Position numbers and translations under genes: made by a program
Notes under the pieces: generated by a model
What the model saw: the letters and a program-made list of their open reading frames with translations, nothing else
Database searches by the model: none
Told to the model about the DNA's origin: nothing
NCBI RefSeq assembly: GCF_003268675.1
Contig: NZ_CP029378.1
Span: 1,240,001 to 1,304,000, forward strand
DNA length: 64,000 nt
Reading direction: 5' to 3'
Source: Streptomyces bacillaris
Lineage (GTDB): Bacteria; Actinomycetota; Actinomycetes; Streptomycetales; Streptomycetaceae
Shown here: positions 43,587-52,710 of the stretch, piece after piece
How positions within the stretch are numbered: the stretch's first letter is position 1
How the letters are laid out: each line of letters starts with the position of its first letter

Positions 43587-45972
43587 GGAAGCGGGGGCGT
43601 CCCCGCTCCACGCGGTAGAGGAAGATGCCGTTCTCGTAGCGGACCCTGCGGGTCGAGGAGGAGAACGCCAGGGTGCGGACGATCCCGGGGTGCTCCGTCC
43701 GGACCAGCCGCTGTGCCAGCCCCTCCCGCCCCTCGCCGCCCGCGCTCGTGGCCGCGGCGGCCCGCGCGATCAGGCCGATGCCGTCGTACGCCTCGGCGGC
43801 CCAGGTGGCGGGCGGTGCGCCGAAGCGTCTGCGGTGGGCGGCGGTGAACCCCGCGGCCGACGGGAGCGCCGCCGCATCGGCGTACGCCTCGGCGAAGACC
43901 CAGCCGTCGGCCGCCCGCCCGGCGCCCCGGAGAAAGGCGGGCCCCAGGGCGGGTCCGGCCCCGACCCGGGTGCCGGTGAACCCCTCGGCCGCGAGCGCGG
44001 CGGCCAGGCGGGCGGCGCGGGACGGGGAGCCGCCCGCGTAGACGACCGCGTCGGCCCGGACGGCGGTGGCCCTGCGCGCCGCCGCCCCGAACCCCGACTC
44101 GCCCTCGGGCAGCGGGTGTTCGGTGAGGGTGACCCCGGTGAGGGCGGCGTCGCGGAAGGAGGAGCCGAGCTGCCAGCCGCGTTCGGGATCCGCCGCGTCC
44201 TGGACGAGCAGGATGCGCCCGGCGGGGCGGGAGTGGACCAGGTAGCTGACGAGGGCGGGGCCGAGGTTGCGGTCGTAGGGGCGGGTCACACAGAGCGGGA
44301 GGTTCGCGTGGGAGTCGGCGGTCGTGACACCCGCCGCGACGACGATCGTGGTGAGCCGCCCCTTCCCGTACCGCAGGACCACGTCCTCGGACAGCACGTC
44401 ACCGGTCGGCCCGAGGACCGCCATCACGCCGGGATCCGCGACCAGTTGGTCGGCCACACGCAGGGCCCACGCCTCCTCCCCGGCATCGTCCTCGGTGCGC
44501 AGCACCAGGCGGAAGGCTTGTCCGGTACGGGAGTTGTGGTCGGCGACGGCCAACTCGGCGCCGCGCCGGTGGGCCAGGCCCGTCGCACGGCCGGGTCCGG
44601 TGAGGTCGGCGTGGAGGCCGATGGTACGGGTGGGGAGGGCGCCGGACGGGCCGGTCCTCCGCCGCGCGGTGCTCCAGACCGCCGCGGAGCCACCCGCCAG
44701 GAGGACGGCCCCGACCGCCCCGGCGGTGAGGAGCCTGCGGCGGGTGGGGGCGGAGGTGGGCGGGTCGCCGTCCGGCGGGGTGGCGTCGGGGAGGAGTACG
44801 TGAGGGTCGGGGTCGGGGAGCGCGAGGGCGGCGGCCGAGCGTTCCGCGATCAGGGCGGGGAGCCCGGGGAGCGCCCAGGGGGCGGGGGCATGGGCCCCAG
44901 GGCCAAAGCCTCGCGCGGGTCCCGGCCTCCGACAGCGCCCGCGCCACCCGCGCCCGCGCTTCTCGTCGGCCCACCCGTGCCTACGCTTCCCGCCTGCCCT
45001 CCCCCGCCGTCCGCGCCCGCGCTTCCCGGCGCCCCTCCTCCGCCTCTCCCGCCTCCCGCACCTCCGCCCGCGCCACCTGTGCCTGGGCGTCCCGCCGCCC
45101 CTCCCCCGTCTCCCACGCCTATGCCCGCCCCGGCTCCCCCACCCGCGCCTGGGCTTACCGCCGCCCCGCCCATCAGCCGGTCCCGGGCCTCCCCCGCCGT
45201 CGGCCGGGTGTCCGGGGTCTTGGTCAGGCAGGCGTTGACCAGGGGCAGCAAGGCGGGCGGTACGCCGTCGAGGTCCGGTTCCTCGTGGACCGTACGGAAC
45301 AGCACGCCCGCCGCTCCGCCCGCTGCCGAAGGGCGGCCTGCCGGTGGCCGCGTACGCCAGGAGCGCGCCGAGCGAGAAGACGTCCCCGGCGGGTCCGGCG
45401 TCCGCCCCGCTGCCGGTGGCCTGTTCGGGCGGGAGGAAGCCGGGGGTGCCGACGACGAGGCCGGTGGCGGTCAGCGCGGTGGCGTCGGCGGCGCGGGCGA
45501 TCCCGAAGTCGATGAGCCGGGGCCCGTCCGCCGCCAGGAGGACGTTGCCCGGTTTGACGTCCCGGTGCGCCAGCCCCGCCGCGTGGACGGCGGCCAGGGC
45601 GCGGGCGAGCAGCCGTCCGAGCACCTTGACGCTGCGGGCGGGCAGCGGCCCGTACCGGGCGACGACCTCCGGAAGCGTCGGACCGGGGACGAACTCCGTG
45701 GCCAGCCAGGGGGTTTCGGACTCGGTGTCGGCGCCGGTGACCCGTACAGCCCAGGGGCTGTCCACCCGGCGGGCGGCCTCGGCCTCGTGACGGAAGCGGG
45801 TCCGGAACTCCTCGTCCCCGGCATATTCGGGGAGGATCACCTTCACGGCGGCGAGCGCTCCGGCGTCGGTGCGCCCGAGGTAGACGGTGCCCACGCCGCC
45901 CGTTCCGAGCCGGCCGAGGAGCCGGTGTCCGCCGATGCGCGCGGGGTCGCCCGGTCGCAGTCTCTCCGTCAC
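43564..45972 (-). CDS. Ser/Thr kinase fused to an amino-acid-type binding domain; internal double frameshift
   Basis: An 802-residue frame. N-terminal kinase: LGTGGVGTVYLG, AVKVIL, HRDVKPGNVLL, IDFGIAR and GTPGFLPPE. After a membrane segment (LLTAGAVGAVLLAGGSAAVW) comes an extracellular Leu/Ile/Val-binding-protein-like domain (HRRGAELAVADHNSR to RPRFLGPYGEV). Between about 44897 and 45308 the written frame is Arg-rich. One frame away lies the expected kinase end (VLFRTVHEEPDLDGVPPALL, CLTKTPDTRPTAGEA) plus a Gly-rich linker. Two opposite single-base shifts are implied. The GTG start lies 6 bp after the lipoprotein gene. Confidence 0.8.
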   Translation of the reverse strand: MTERLRPGDPARIGGHRLLGRLGTGGVGTVYLGRTDAGALAAVKVILPEYAGDEEFRTRFRHEAEAARRVDSPWAVRVTGADTESETPWLATEFVPGPTLPEVVARYGPLPARSVKVLGRLLARALAAVHAAGLAHRDVKPGNVLLAADGPRLIDFGIARAADATALTATGLVVGTPGFLPPEQATGSGADAGPAGDVFSLGALLAYAATGRPPFGSGRSGGRAVPYGPRGTGPRRRTARLAAPGQRLPDQDPGHPADGGGGPGPADGRGGGKPRRGWGSRGGHRRGRRGRGGGTPRHRWRGRRCGRRERRRRGAGKRGRGRRGRAGGKRRHGWADEKRGRGWRGRCRRPGPARGFGPGAHAPAPWALPGLPALIAERSAAALALPDPDPHVLLPDATPPDGDPPTSAPTRRRLLTAGAVGAVLLAGGSAAVWSTARRRTGPSGALPTRTIGLHADLTGPGRATGLAHRRGAELAVADHNSRTGQAFRLVLRTEDDAGEEAWALRVADQLVADPGVMAVLGPTGDVLSEDVVLRYGKGRLTTIVVAAGVTTADSHANLPLCVTRPYDRNLGPALVSYLVHSRPAGRILLVQDAADPERGWQLGSSFRDAALTGVTLTEHPLPEGESGFGAAARRATAVRADAVVYAGGSPSRAARLAAALAAEGFTGTRVGAGPALGPAFLRGAGRAADGWVFAEAYADAAALPSAAGFTAAHRRRFGAPPATWAAEAYDGIGLIARAAAATSAGGEGREGLAQRLVRTEHPGIVRTLAFSSSTRRVRYENGIFLYRVERGRPRFLGPYGEV

Positions 45973-45978
45973 CCCGCC

Positions 45979-46866
45979 TCAGCCCCGCCTCCCGACGGCG
46001 GTCTCCAGCCGGACCAGCATGGCGGCCTGGGCCTCGGTGACCAGGGCGTCGATCTCCTCGTCGGTGCGGCCCTCCGCCCCCTTGGCGCTGACGGCGACGG
46101 TGACCTGGTACGTCTGCGCCTGCTGCCAGGAGTAGTGGTGGGGCCCGCCCAGCGCGGCGGACCGGTACTCACCGGTCTCGGTCAGCGCGTCCTCGGCGTT
46201 CCGCTGACCGGTCTCTCCGCCGAGCAGGGCGCCCGCGACCATACCGCCGATCTGCTCGTCGGCGGTGAGCTGTTGGGTGGGGCAGCGCATGGTCTCCTCG
46301 ATGGACTCCGCCATCTCCCAGGCCGCGTCCTCGCGGGTCCGGTGGACGGTGACGACGGCGGCGAGCCGGATCGGTCCCTTGCCCGGGGCGGCGGGCACCT
46401 CGAAGGACCGGGTGCGGGTGGCCAGGACGGTGTCGGCGGGCTTCTCCTGCTTCCAGACGCAGTCGTCGCCGAGCACGGGCCAGGTGGCCGGGCCGCTCTC
46501 GTACGGGCTCCGCTTCACCACCCCGGGGCCGAAGCTGCCGGGGCCGGCGATGACCCGGCCGATGAGGTCGAGCGCGGCGGCCCGGGTCGTCGGGAGCCGG
46601 GCCGGATCGGGCTCGGGCAGGGTCGGGGCGTCACTGGCCCCGGCGCCATCCCCTGCCTCGGTGCCGCCACCCGCGCTCGGCGCCTTCCGGTTCTCCGTAC
46701 CGGAGTTGTCGCCGCCCGCCCCGCCCGAGCACCCGGCGAGCAGCAGCAGGACGGGAACGGCCACGAGGAGGAAAGCCGGCCGCCCCCGTCTCCCGAACCG
46801 ATCCGCCCGATCCGACAGATCCGCCCGCCCCTCCCGATCCGCTTCTAACGGCCCTTGACTTCCCAC
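45979..46866 (-). CDS. Lipoprotein of unknown function upstream of the receptor kinase
   Basis: A 295-residue lipoprotein with a long charged N-terminus, hydrophobic segment and lipobox LLLAGC (Cys46). A Gly/Ser-rich spacer follows, then a soluble domain (LDLIGRVIAGPGSFGPG, DDCVWKQEK, YQVTVAVSAKGAEGRTDEEIDAL). Cysteines in DDCVW and TMRCPTQQ may pair. I recognise no named family. It lies directly upstream of the kinase-binding-protein fusion gene with 6 bp between them, so the two exported parts may work together. Confidence 0.75.
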   Translation of the reverse strand: MGSQGPLEADREGRADLSDRADRFGRRGRPAFLLVAVPVLLLLAGCSGGAGGDNSGTENRKAPSAGGGTEAGDGAGASDAPTLPEPDPARLPTTRAAALDLIGRVIAGPGSFGPGVVKRSPYESGPATWPVLGDDCVWKQEKPADTVLATRTRSFEVPAAPGKGPIRLAAVVTVHRTREDAAWEMAESIEETMRCPTQQLTADEQIGGMVAGALLGGETGQRNAEDALTETGEYRSAALGGPHHYSWQQAQTYQVTVAVSAKGAEGRTDEEIDALVTEAQAAMLVRLETAVGRRG

Positions 46867-47089
46867 GGTTCGTCCCCCGCTCTCCTCGACGCCGTGCCGA
46901 TCCTAGGTTCGGTCCAGGGACGCCGGTGCGGCACAGGTCAGGGCTGTTGCGCCATCGAAACATGAGTAACAGGTCCCGAAAGAAAGGGAGTTCGACCTTT
47001 GATCGAGGACCGGCAAACTTTGAACACAGTGATGACGAAGTGTGGACGCCACCGGCAGAAGCCTCCTACTGTTTCGGTCGCACCAGGCC
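46867..47089. other. Divergent promoter region before the multidomain secreted protein
   Basis: A gap between the minus-strand lipoprotein gene and the plus-strand secreted-protein gene; no supported gene. An AT-richer part at 46960-47040 holds TTTGATC and TTTGAACACAG elements that could be promoter -35 regions. The leader continues with a 15-bp tandem repeat and reaches the start codon at 47242, making an unusually long 5' region. Confidence 0.4.
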
Positions 47090-47164
47090 GAGCCGCACGC
47101 GATCGAGCCGCACCGGATCGACCCGTACGCGACCGAGCCGGACCAGATCGACCCGCACGAGCCG
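47090..47164. repeat. Five imperfect 15-bp tandem repeats in the leader region
   Basis: Units such as gagccgcacgcgatc, gagccgcaccggatc and gacccgtacgcgacc repeat five times, ending 77 bp before the start codon of the secreted protein. All three plus-strand frames are open through it, but no ribosome binding site supports translation. Confidence 0.8.
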
Positions 47165-47241
47165 AACGTTCACCCCCGGGCGCCGGGTGGCCCCACCCAC
47201 CGCCGCGACGTGCCTCTCGCTGCGAGGGGCCAGGAGGAAGA

Positions 47242-50200
47242 ATGCATCCACGGCCGTTCCACCGCCTCCGCAGACGAGCCCCCCTCGGGCGCCAACCGCT
47301 CCGCAGGCACCTCACCGGCCTGCTGGCCGCCTCGTTCCTGGTCGGCGCCTTCACCGCCGTACCGGCCACGGCAGCCCCCGCCGCCGATGAACTACCCCCG
47401 CAGGAACCGGGCGTGACCCTGCGGGTCTTCGATGTCCAGGTGCCCCTGGACGAGTTGTGCGACATCAAGGCGGGCCAGACGCCCAACGTCGACAAGCTGA
47501 TGCCGCGGATCGACTGGAACGCGCCGGAGGACTTCGGCTTCGAGGACCGGTTCGTCTCCCAGGTGACCGCCAACATCCATGTGCCCGAGGACGGTTCGTA
47601 CACGTTCCGGCTCACCAGCGACGACGGGTCACGGCTGCTGATCGACGATCAGCTGGTCATCGACCACGACGGGTTGCACGGCGCCGAGCCGGAGGACGGT
47701 ACGGTCACCCTCGCGGCGGGCCACCACGCCCTGCGCATCGACCACTTCGACCGCACCGGCGGCCAGCAGGTCACGCTGGCCTGGCAGCCGCCGGGGGTCG
47801 GCGGGTTCACCGTCGTACCGGACTCCGTGCTGACGACCGACGCCGATGTCGTACGGGTGACGGCTCCGGGCCGCAAGGAGTGCGAGGGCGCGCTCGACTC
47901 CCCCGGCGACGGGCTGCCGCTCAACGATGTCCACCCGGACTACGCGCTCACCGATCTGCGCCCCGAGGGGTTCGAGCCGCAGGTCTCCGCCATGGACTGG
48001 CTGCCGGACGGGCGACTCGCGGTGGCCACGTGGGGCGGCACGGACAACGAGACCGGTGAGGTCTATCTCCTCGACGGCGTGCGGGGCGAGACCGGCCCGG
48101 ACCGGGTGGAGGCGAAGAAGGTGGCCGAGGGGCTCAAGGAGCCCATGGGCATCAAGGCCGTCGACGGGAAGCTCTACGTCTCGCAGAAGCACGAACTCAC
48201 CGAGCTGACCGACACCGACGGCGACGACGTCACCGACGAGCGGCGGACCGTGGCCACCTGGCCGTACGGCGGCAACTTCCACGAGTTCGCCTTCGGCCTG
48301 CTCTACCGGGACGGCCACTTCTACCTCAACCTCTCCGTGGCGATCGACCTCGGCGGCGCGACGGCGGACCCGCAGCCCGCCGAGAACCGCGGCACCACCA
48401 TCAAGGTGAACAAGGAGACGGGCGAGGTCAGTTACCTCGCCGGAGGCCTGCGGACTCCCAACGGCATCGGCTGGGGCCCGGAGAACGACCTCTTCGTCCT
48501 GGACAACCAGGGCGGCTGGCTGCCCTCCTCCAAGCTGGTCCACATCAAGCAGGACCGCTTCTTCAACCACTACACCAACCCGTCCGGCCCCTTCGACGCG
48601 AAGCCCGTCACCAAACCGGTGCTCTGGCTCCCGCAGAACGAGATAGCCAACTCGCCCTCCACACCTCTCCAGTTGACCGAGGGCCGGTTCGCCGGGCAGC
48701 TGCTCTTCGGGGACGTGACGTACGGCGGTATCCAGCGCGCCTACCTGGAGAAGGTCCACGGCGAGTACCAGGGCGCGGTCTTCCGCTTCACCCAGGGCCT
48801 GGAGGCGGGCGTCAACCGGATCAGCACGGGCCCGGACGGCGCGATCTACGCGGGCGGGCTCGGCGCGGGCGGCAACTGGGGCCAGGAGGGCAAGCTGACG
48901 TACGGGCTCCAGAAGCTCACCCCCAGCGGCGGCAAGGCGTTCGACATCCTGGCGATGCGGGCGAAGCCCGGCGGCTTCGAGCTGGAGTACACCGAGCCGC
49001 TCTCGGAGGAGACGGCGGCGAACCTGGCCCAGAGTTACCAGGTCGAGCAGTGGACCTACGCGCCCACCCCGGCCTACGGCGGCCCCAAGATCGACGAGGA
49101 AACCCTCCGGGTCGGCTCGGCCACGCTCTCCGAGGACCGCAGGAAGGTCACGCTCGCCCTTCCCGGCCTCAAGCCGAACCGCGTCGTCCACGTCCGCTCC
49201 CCGCGCCCCTTCTCCTCCGCGAGCGGCACGGAGCTGTGGTCCACGGAAGCCTGGTACACGCTCAACTCCCTCCCGGGAGACCAGCCTCCGCCCACCCTGT
49301 ACGAGGCGGAGGAGGCCACCCTCACCGGCGGCGCGGGCGTCGACACCGAGCACGCGGGCTACTCGGGCGGCGGCTTCGTCGACAACTTCGGCAACCAGGG
49401 CGCGGCGGTCACCTTCGACGTGACGGCGGAGAAGGCGGGGACGTACGACGTCGGCCTGCGCTACTCCAACGGCCCGCACCCGGCCCCCGGCACCAAGACC
49501 ATCAGCGTCCACGTCAACGGCACGAAGGTCCGGCAGACGAGCCTCGGCTCCACCACCGACTGGAAGACCTGGGCGACGAAGAACGAGCAACTTCAGCTGC
49601 GCGAGGGCCGCAACACCATCACGTACTCCTACGACAGCGGCGACACCGGCCATGTGAACCTCGACATGATCGCCGTCCACCCCCAGGGCGCCCGCATCCA
49701 GCTCTTCGACGGCACCGACCAGGCCAACTGGCAGCACCCGGACGGCCGGTCGCCCCAATGGCCGGTGAGCAACGGGGAGATGGAGATCAAGGACGGCGAC
49801 CTGCGCACCAAGCAGGGGTTCGCGGACTTCCGCGTCCACGTGGAGTTCTGGCTGCCGAACCTCCCGCCGGACGTCACCGGCCAGGACCGCGCCAACAGCG
49901 GTGTCTACCTCCAGGAGCGGTACGAGGTGCAGATCCTGGACTCGTACGGTGACGACACCCTGGCCGACAACGAGGCCGGATCGATCTACACGAAGAAGGC
50001 CCCGGACGTGAACGCGGCCACCCCGCCCGAGACCTGGCAGACCTATGACATCACCTTCCGCGCCGCCCGCTTCGACGCGGCGGGCAACAAGACGGAGGAC
50101 GCCAGGATCAGCGTCGTCTGGAACGGCGTCACCGTCCACGACGACGTGGCGGTCGACGGCCCGACCGGCGGCGGAGCGGCCGAGGCGGCGACGGCGGGGG

Positions 50201-50268
50201 CCATCAGGCTCCAGGACCACGGCAGCAAGATCCGCTACCGGAACGTGTGGGTGGAGCCGCTGACGTAA
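47242..50268 (+). CDS. Secreted multidomain sugar-active protein: PA14, beta-propeller, CBM6-like, DUF1080
   Basis: 1008 residues, ATG at 47242 with AGGAGGAAG upstream. A signal peptide ends near PATAAPAADE. Domains in order are a PA14 domain (ANIHVPEDGSYTFRLTSDDGS), a sugar-dehydrogenase-like beta-propeller (PDGRLAVATWGGTDN, GLRTPNGIGWGPENDLFVLD), a CBM6-like module (YEAEEATLTGGAGVDTEHAG) and a C-terminal 3-keto-disaccharide hydrolase/DUF1080 module (IQLFDGTDQANWQ, NSGVYLQERYEVQILDSYGD). It probably binds and processes glycosides outside the cell. The product chemistry is inferred from families only. Confidence 0.88.
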   Translation: MHPRPFHRLRRRAPLGRQPLRRHLTGLLAASFLVGAFTAVPATAAPAADELPPQEPGVTLRVFDVQVPLDELCDIKAGQTPNVDKLMPRIDWNAPEDFGFEDRFVSQVTANIHVPEDGSYTFRLTSDDGSRLLIDDQLVIDHDGLHGAEPEDGTVTLAAGHHALRIDHFDRTGGQQVTLAWQPPGVGGFTVVPDSVLTTDADVVRVTAPGRKECEGALDSPGDGLPLNDVHPDYALTDLRPEGFEPQVSAMDWLPDGRLAVATWGGTDNETGEVYLLDGVRGETGPDRVEAKKVAEGLKEPMGIKAVDGKLYVSQKHELTELTDTDGDDVTDERRTVATWPYGGNFHEFAFGLLYRDGHFYLNLSVAIDLGGATADPQPAENRGTTIKVNKETGEVSYLAGGLRTPNGIGWGPENDLFVLDNQGGWLPSSKLVHIKQDRFFNHYTNPSGPFDAKPVTKPVLWLPQNEIANSPSTPLQLTEGRFAGQLLFGDVTYGGIQRAYLEKVHGEYQGAVFRFTQGLEAGVNRISTGPDGAIYAGGLGAGGNWGQEGKLTYGLQKLTPSGGKAFDILAMRAKPGGFELEYTEPLSEETAANLAQSYQVEQWTYAPTPAYGGPKIDEETLRVGSATLSEDRRKVTLALPGLKPNRVVHVRSPRPFSSASGTELWSTEAWYTLNSLPGDQPPPTLYEAEEATLTGGAGVDTEHAGYSGGGFVDNFGNQGAAVTFDVTAEKAGTYDVGLRYSNGPHPAPGTKTISVHVNGTKVRQTSLGSTTDWKTWATKNEQLQLREGRNTITYSYDSGDTGHVNLDMIAVHPQGARIQLFDGTDQANWQHPDGRSPQWPVSNGEMEIKDGDLRTKQGFADFRVHVEFWLPNLPPDVTGQDRANSGVYLQERYEVQILDSYGDDTLADNEAGSIYTKKAPDVNAATPPETWQTYDITFRAARFDAAGNKTEDARISVVWNGVTVHDDVAVDGPTGGGAAEAATAGAIRLQDHGSKIRYRNVWVEPLT

Positions 50269-50315
50269 GGGCGTAGGACGTAGGGCGTAAGCGCACAAGA
50301 ACCTCGGACCTGTAC

Positions 50316-50348
50316 AGGAGGGCGGTGGCCACGGGCCGCCGCCCTCCT
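50316..50348. terminator. Hairpin after the multidomain secreted protein gene
   Basis: Arms 50316-50325 and 50339-50348 (10 bp, perfect) with further GGCC/GGCC pairing inside. It lies 48 bp after the stop and before the start of the next operon. Confidence 0.7.
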
Positions 50349-50441
50349 CTCTCTCCGGTCTCGCTCGGGACACATGATGGGAGAAACGCCGCCGCGCACG
50401 CCCCGGATCTGCTGGGATGGGTCGTGGCGGGAGCATGAGCA

Positions 50442-52709
50442 GTGAGCACGGGGGCGCAGGTGGGGTTGGAGTTCGGGCAGAGCCTTGGGCTGCGCCGTGC
50501 CGTGCGGGGGCTGCCGCTCTCCCCGCTCGTTCCCGGTTACGGTCACCTCGTCGCCCGGCAACAGGCCCTGGGGTTACGGCACATCGGTGACGCGCTCGTG
50601 GAGCGCGGGCGGGTGCTGCGGGTGCTCGACGGGGTCTTCGAGGAGCGGGCGGCCCGTCGCTGGCAGCACATCGGGGCCGGGCGGATCCAGGAGATCGCCG
50701 TCGTACGGGGTGTGGCGTACGGGCCGCTCCTCACCCAGCTGGAGGCAGTCCAGCTCCAGGACCCCGCCGCGCTGCGCCGCATCCTCCTGTACCAGCTCAC
50801 CGGACTCCTCCAGGCACACCCGCAGGGCTCCGAGCCCGGGACCGCCGTCGCGCTGGGGGTCTGCCCCCGGGAGGCGCGCGCCCTCGTCCGCGCGGCCGCC
50901 GGGCGGCCCCGGCTGGACGGGCAACAGCGGGAAGCAGCCGAGGGGTTGGAGGACGCCTGGAGCAGCGGCAAGGTGCGGCGGGCCGCCCGGCTGGCGGCCC
51001 GGTTACCGGCGGACGGCGGGGGCGACGCGGCGCTGCGCGGGCGGTTGTCGGACATCGCCCTACGGGCGAAGGAGGCCGACCGGGCGCTCGACGCGGGGCG
51101 GAAGGCCGAGCGGTCGGGTGACGTACGCGCGGCGCAGGCCGGATTCCTCAGGGCCGCCCGGCTGGCCGCCGACTGCCCCCGCGCCGTGCTCGCCCTGGTA
51201 CGGGTGCGCCGGGCGGAGGACGGGAGTGCGGGCCCCGCCGATGCGCTGGCGGTCCGCCCGGCCGCCGAGGCCGTGTCGCTCTCCGCCGCCCTCCCAGCCG
51301 CCGACGGGGCACCCGCCCGGCGGGTCCTCCGGCTGACCCGGGTGCCGGACGGCCCGACCGGGATCACCGAGATCGAGCACGCCTCCCCGGCGGGCGGCTG
51401 GGTGGACCGGCATCCGCCGTTCGGCCAGGAGGTCCGCTATGCCGCGTTCCCGCTGCGGGACGGCCGGATCGACGGGCCGCCCGTGGTCTCCGACGTGCTG
51501 CTCGTGGCCGCGGACGTCTCCGGGCTGCGTTCCACCACCGGCCGGGGCCGGATCGACGCCACCTGGACCGAGCCGTCGGGTGCGCTGGACGTGCGGGTCC
51601 GGCTGTACGGCCCGGACGGGCCGGTGGTGGACGGCGTCTCGGTGCGTACGGGGGCGCTCACCGCGACCGGGCTCGCCGTCGGCGCCCATGTGGTGCGCGT
51701 CCACTGCCGCTACCGGTCACCGGACGGGTCCGTCGTCGAGTCGCCGGGCATGGAGCATCACGTCGTCGTCGACCCCTGGCCCGCGCCCGTGGACCGGCTC
51801 GACGCGACGGTCGTACAGGGGGCCGTGCGGTTCGCCTGGAGCGGTGGCCGGGACGCGGACGTACGGCTGGTCTCCTGGCCCGCCGACCCGCCGGAACCCG
51901 GGGCGGAGCTGACGTACGACCCGGCGCGGCCCTGGCCCGCCCCACTGCCCTGGGAGGCCGCGGCGGGCGGCGGTCTGGTGCCGCCTCCGGGCTCGGTCAC
52001 CCGGGTGTCCGCCCTGGCCGTGCTCGGCCCACGCGCGGTGGCGGGGCCGGGGCTGGTCGTGGAGTGCCCGCCGCCGGTGGCCGGGGCGCGGGTGGAGCGG
52101 GTGGCCGGGGGCCGGGCCCGCGTCACGTTCGACTGGCCGGCCGAGGCCGGCGAGGTGGCGGCCACCGTGGAGCAGGACGGCGGGAGCACCGTGCGCCGGG
52201 TGACCCGCAGCACCTACGTCCGGGAGGGGCTGTACGTGGACGTGGCGCCGTCCGCGTTCTCCCTCACCCTCTCCGCCGCGCCCCGCACGCCGGACGCGGT
52301 GGTCGTCCCTCCGCCCGGCGGCGGGACCCGGGTGCCGCCGGAGATCACCGTCAGCTACCGCATCGTCCCCGGCCCCCGCCGGGCGCTGCGCCGGGGTCCC
52401 GCGCTGCTGCGGGTCACCCTCTCCTGCCCGGGTGAAGTGCCGCCCGGTCTGCCGGAGTTCGTGCTCGTGGTCCGTACCGAGAAGGGCCGTACGGAGAAGG
52501 GCCGCGCACCGATCCGGCCGCGCACCCCCACGGACGGGACGGCCCTGCTCCGGCTGGACGGCGGCAGGTTGCGCCCCGGCAGCCCGGTCGAGCTGCCCCT
52601 GCCGTCCGGCCTCCGGCCCCCGTACGCCCTGCGCGGATTCCTCCTCGGCGAAGGGGCCGCCGACGTACGCCTCGACGAACCCTCTCCCACGGACCTGGTG
52701 GTGCGCTGA
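50442..52709 (+). CDS. Unrecognised 755-aa protein, first gene of the GTPase operon, two TTA codons
   Basis: I do not recognise this family. The first 270 residues look alpha-helical, with a TPR-like stretch (ALDAGRKAERSGDVRAAQAG). The rest looks like several beta-sandwich, fibronectin-III-like domains (ARVTFDWPAEAGEVAATVEQ). There is no signal peptide or membrane segment. Codons 45 and 188 are TTA (50574-50576 and 51003-51005), suggesting bldA-dependent translation. GTG start with GGGAG upstream. The stop is 1 bp before the GTPase gene, so it belongs to that operon and may act as its sensor or scaffold. Confidence 0.75.
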   Translation: MSTGAQVGLEFGQSLGLRRAVRGLPLSPLVPGYGHLVARQQALGLRHIGDALVERGRVLRVLDGVFEERAARRWQHIGAGRIQEIAVVRGVAYGPLLTQLEAVQLQDPAALRRILLYQLTGLLQAHPQGSEPGTAVALGVCPREARALVRAAAGRPRLDGQQREAAEGLEDAWSSGKVRRAARLAARLPADGGGDAALRGRLSDIALRAKEADRALDAGRKAERSGDVRAAQAGFLRAARLAADCPRAVLALVRVRRAEDGSAGPADALAVRPAAEAVSLSAALPAADGAPARRVLRLTRVPDGPTGITEIEHASPAGGWVDRHPPFGQEVRYAAFPLRDGRIDGPPVVSDVLLVAADVSGLRSTTGRGRIDATWTEPSGALDVRVRLYGPDGPVVDGVSVRTGALTATGLAVGAHVVRVHCRYRSPDGSVVESPGMEHHVVVDPWPAPVDRLDATVVQGAVRFAWSGGRDADVRLVSWPADPPEPGAELTYDPARPWPAPLPWEAAAGGGLVPPPGSVTRVSALAVLGPRAVAGPGLVVECPPPVAGARVERVAGGRARVTFDWPAEAGEVAATVEQDGGSTVRRVTRSTYVREGLYVDVAPSAFSLTLSAAPRTPDAVVVPPPGGGTRVPPEITVSYRIVPGPRRALRRGPALLRVTLSCPGEVPPGLPEFVLVVRTEKGRTEKGRAPIRPRTPTDGTALLRLDGGRLRPGSPVELPLPSGLRPPYALRGFLLGEGAADVRLDEPSPTDLVVR

Positions 52710-52710
52710 C

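Noticed and set aside
47042..47416. Plus-strand frame encoding an EPHxx-type repeat over the 15-bp tandem repeat
   Set aside because: No ribosome binding site, and it overlaps the signal peptide of the secreted protein in another frame; better explained as leader DNA.
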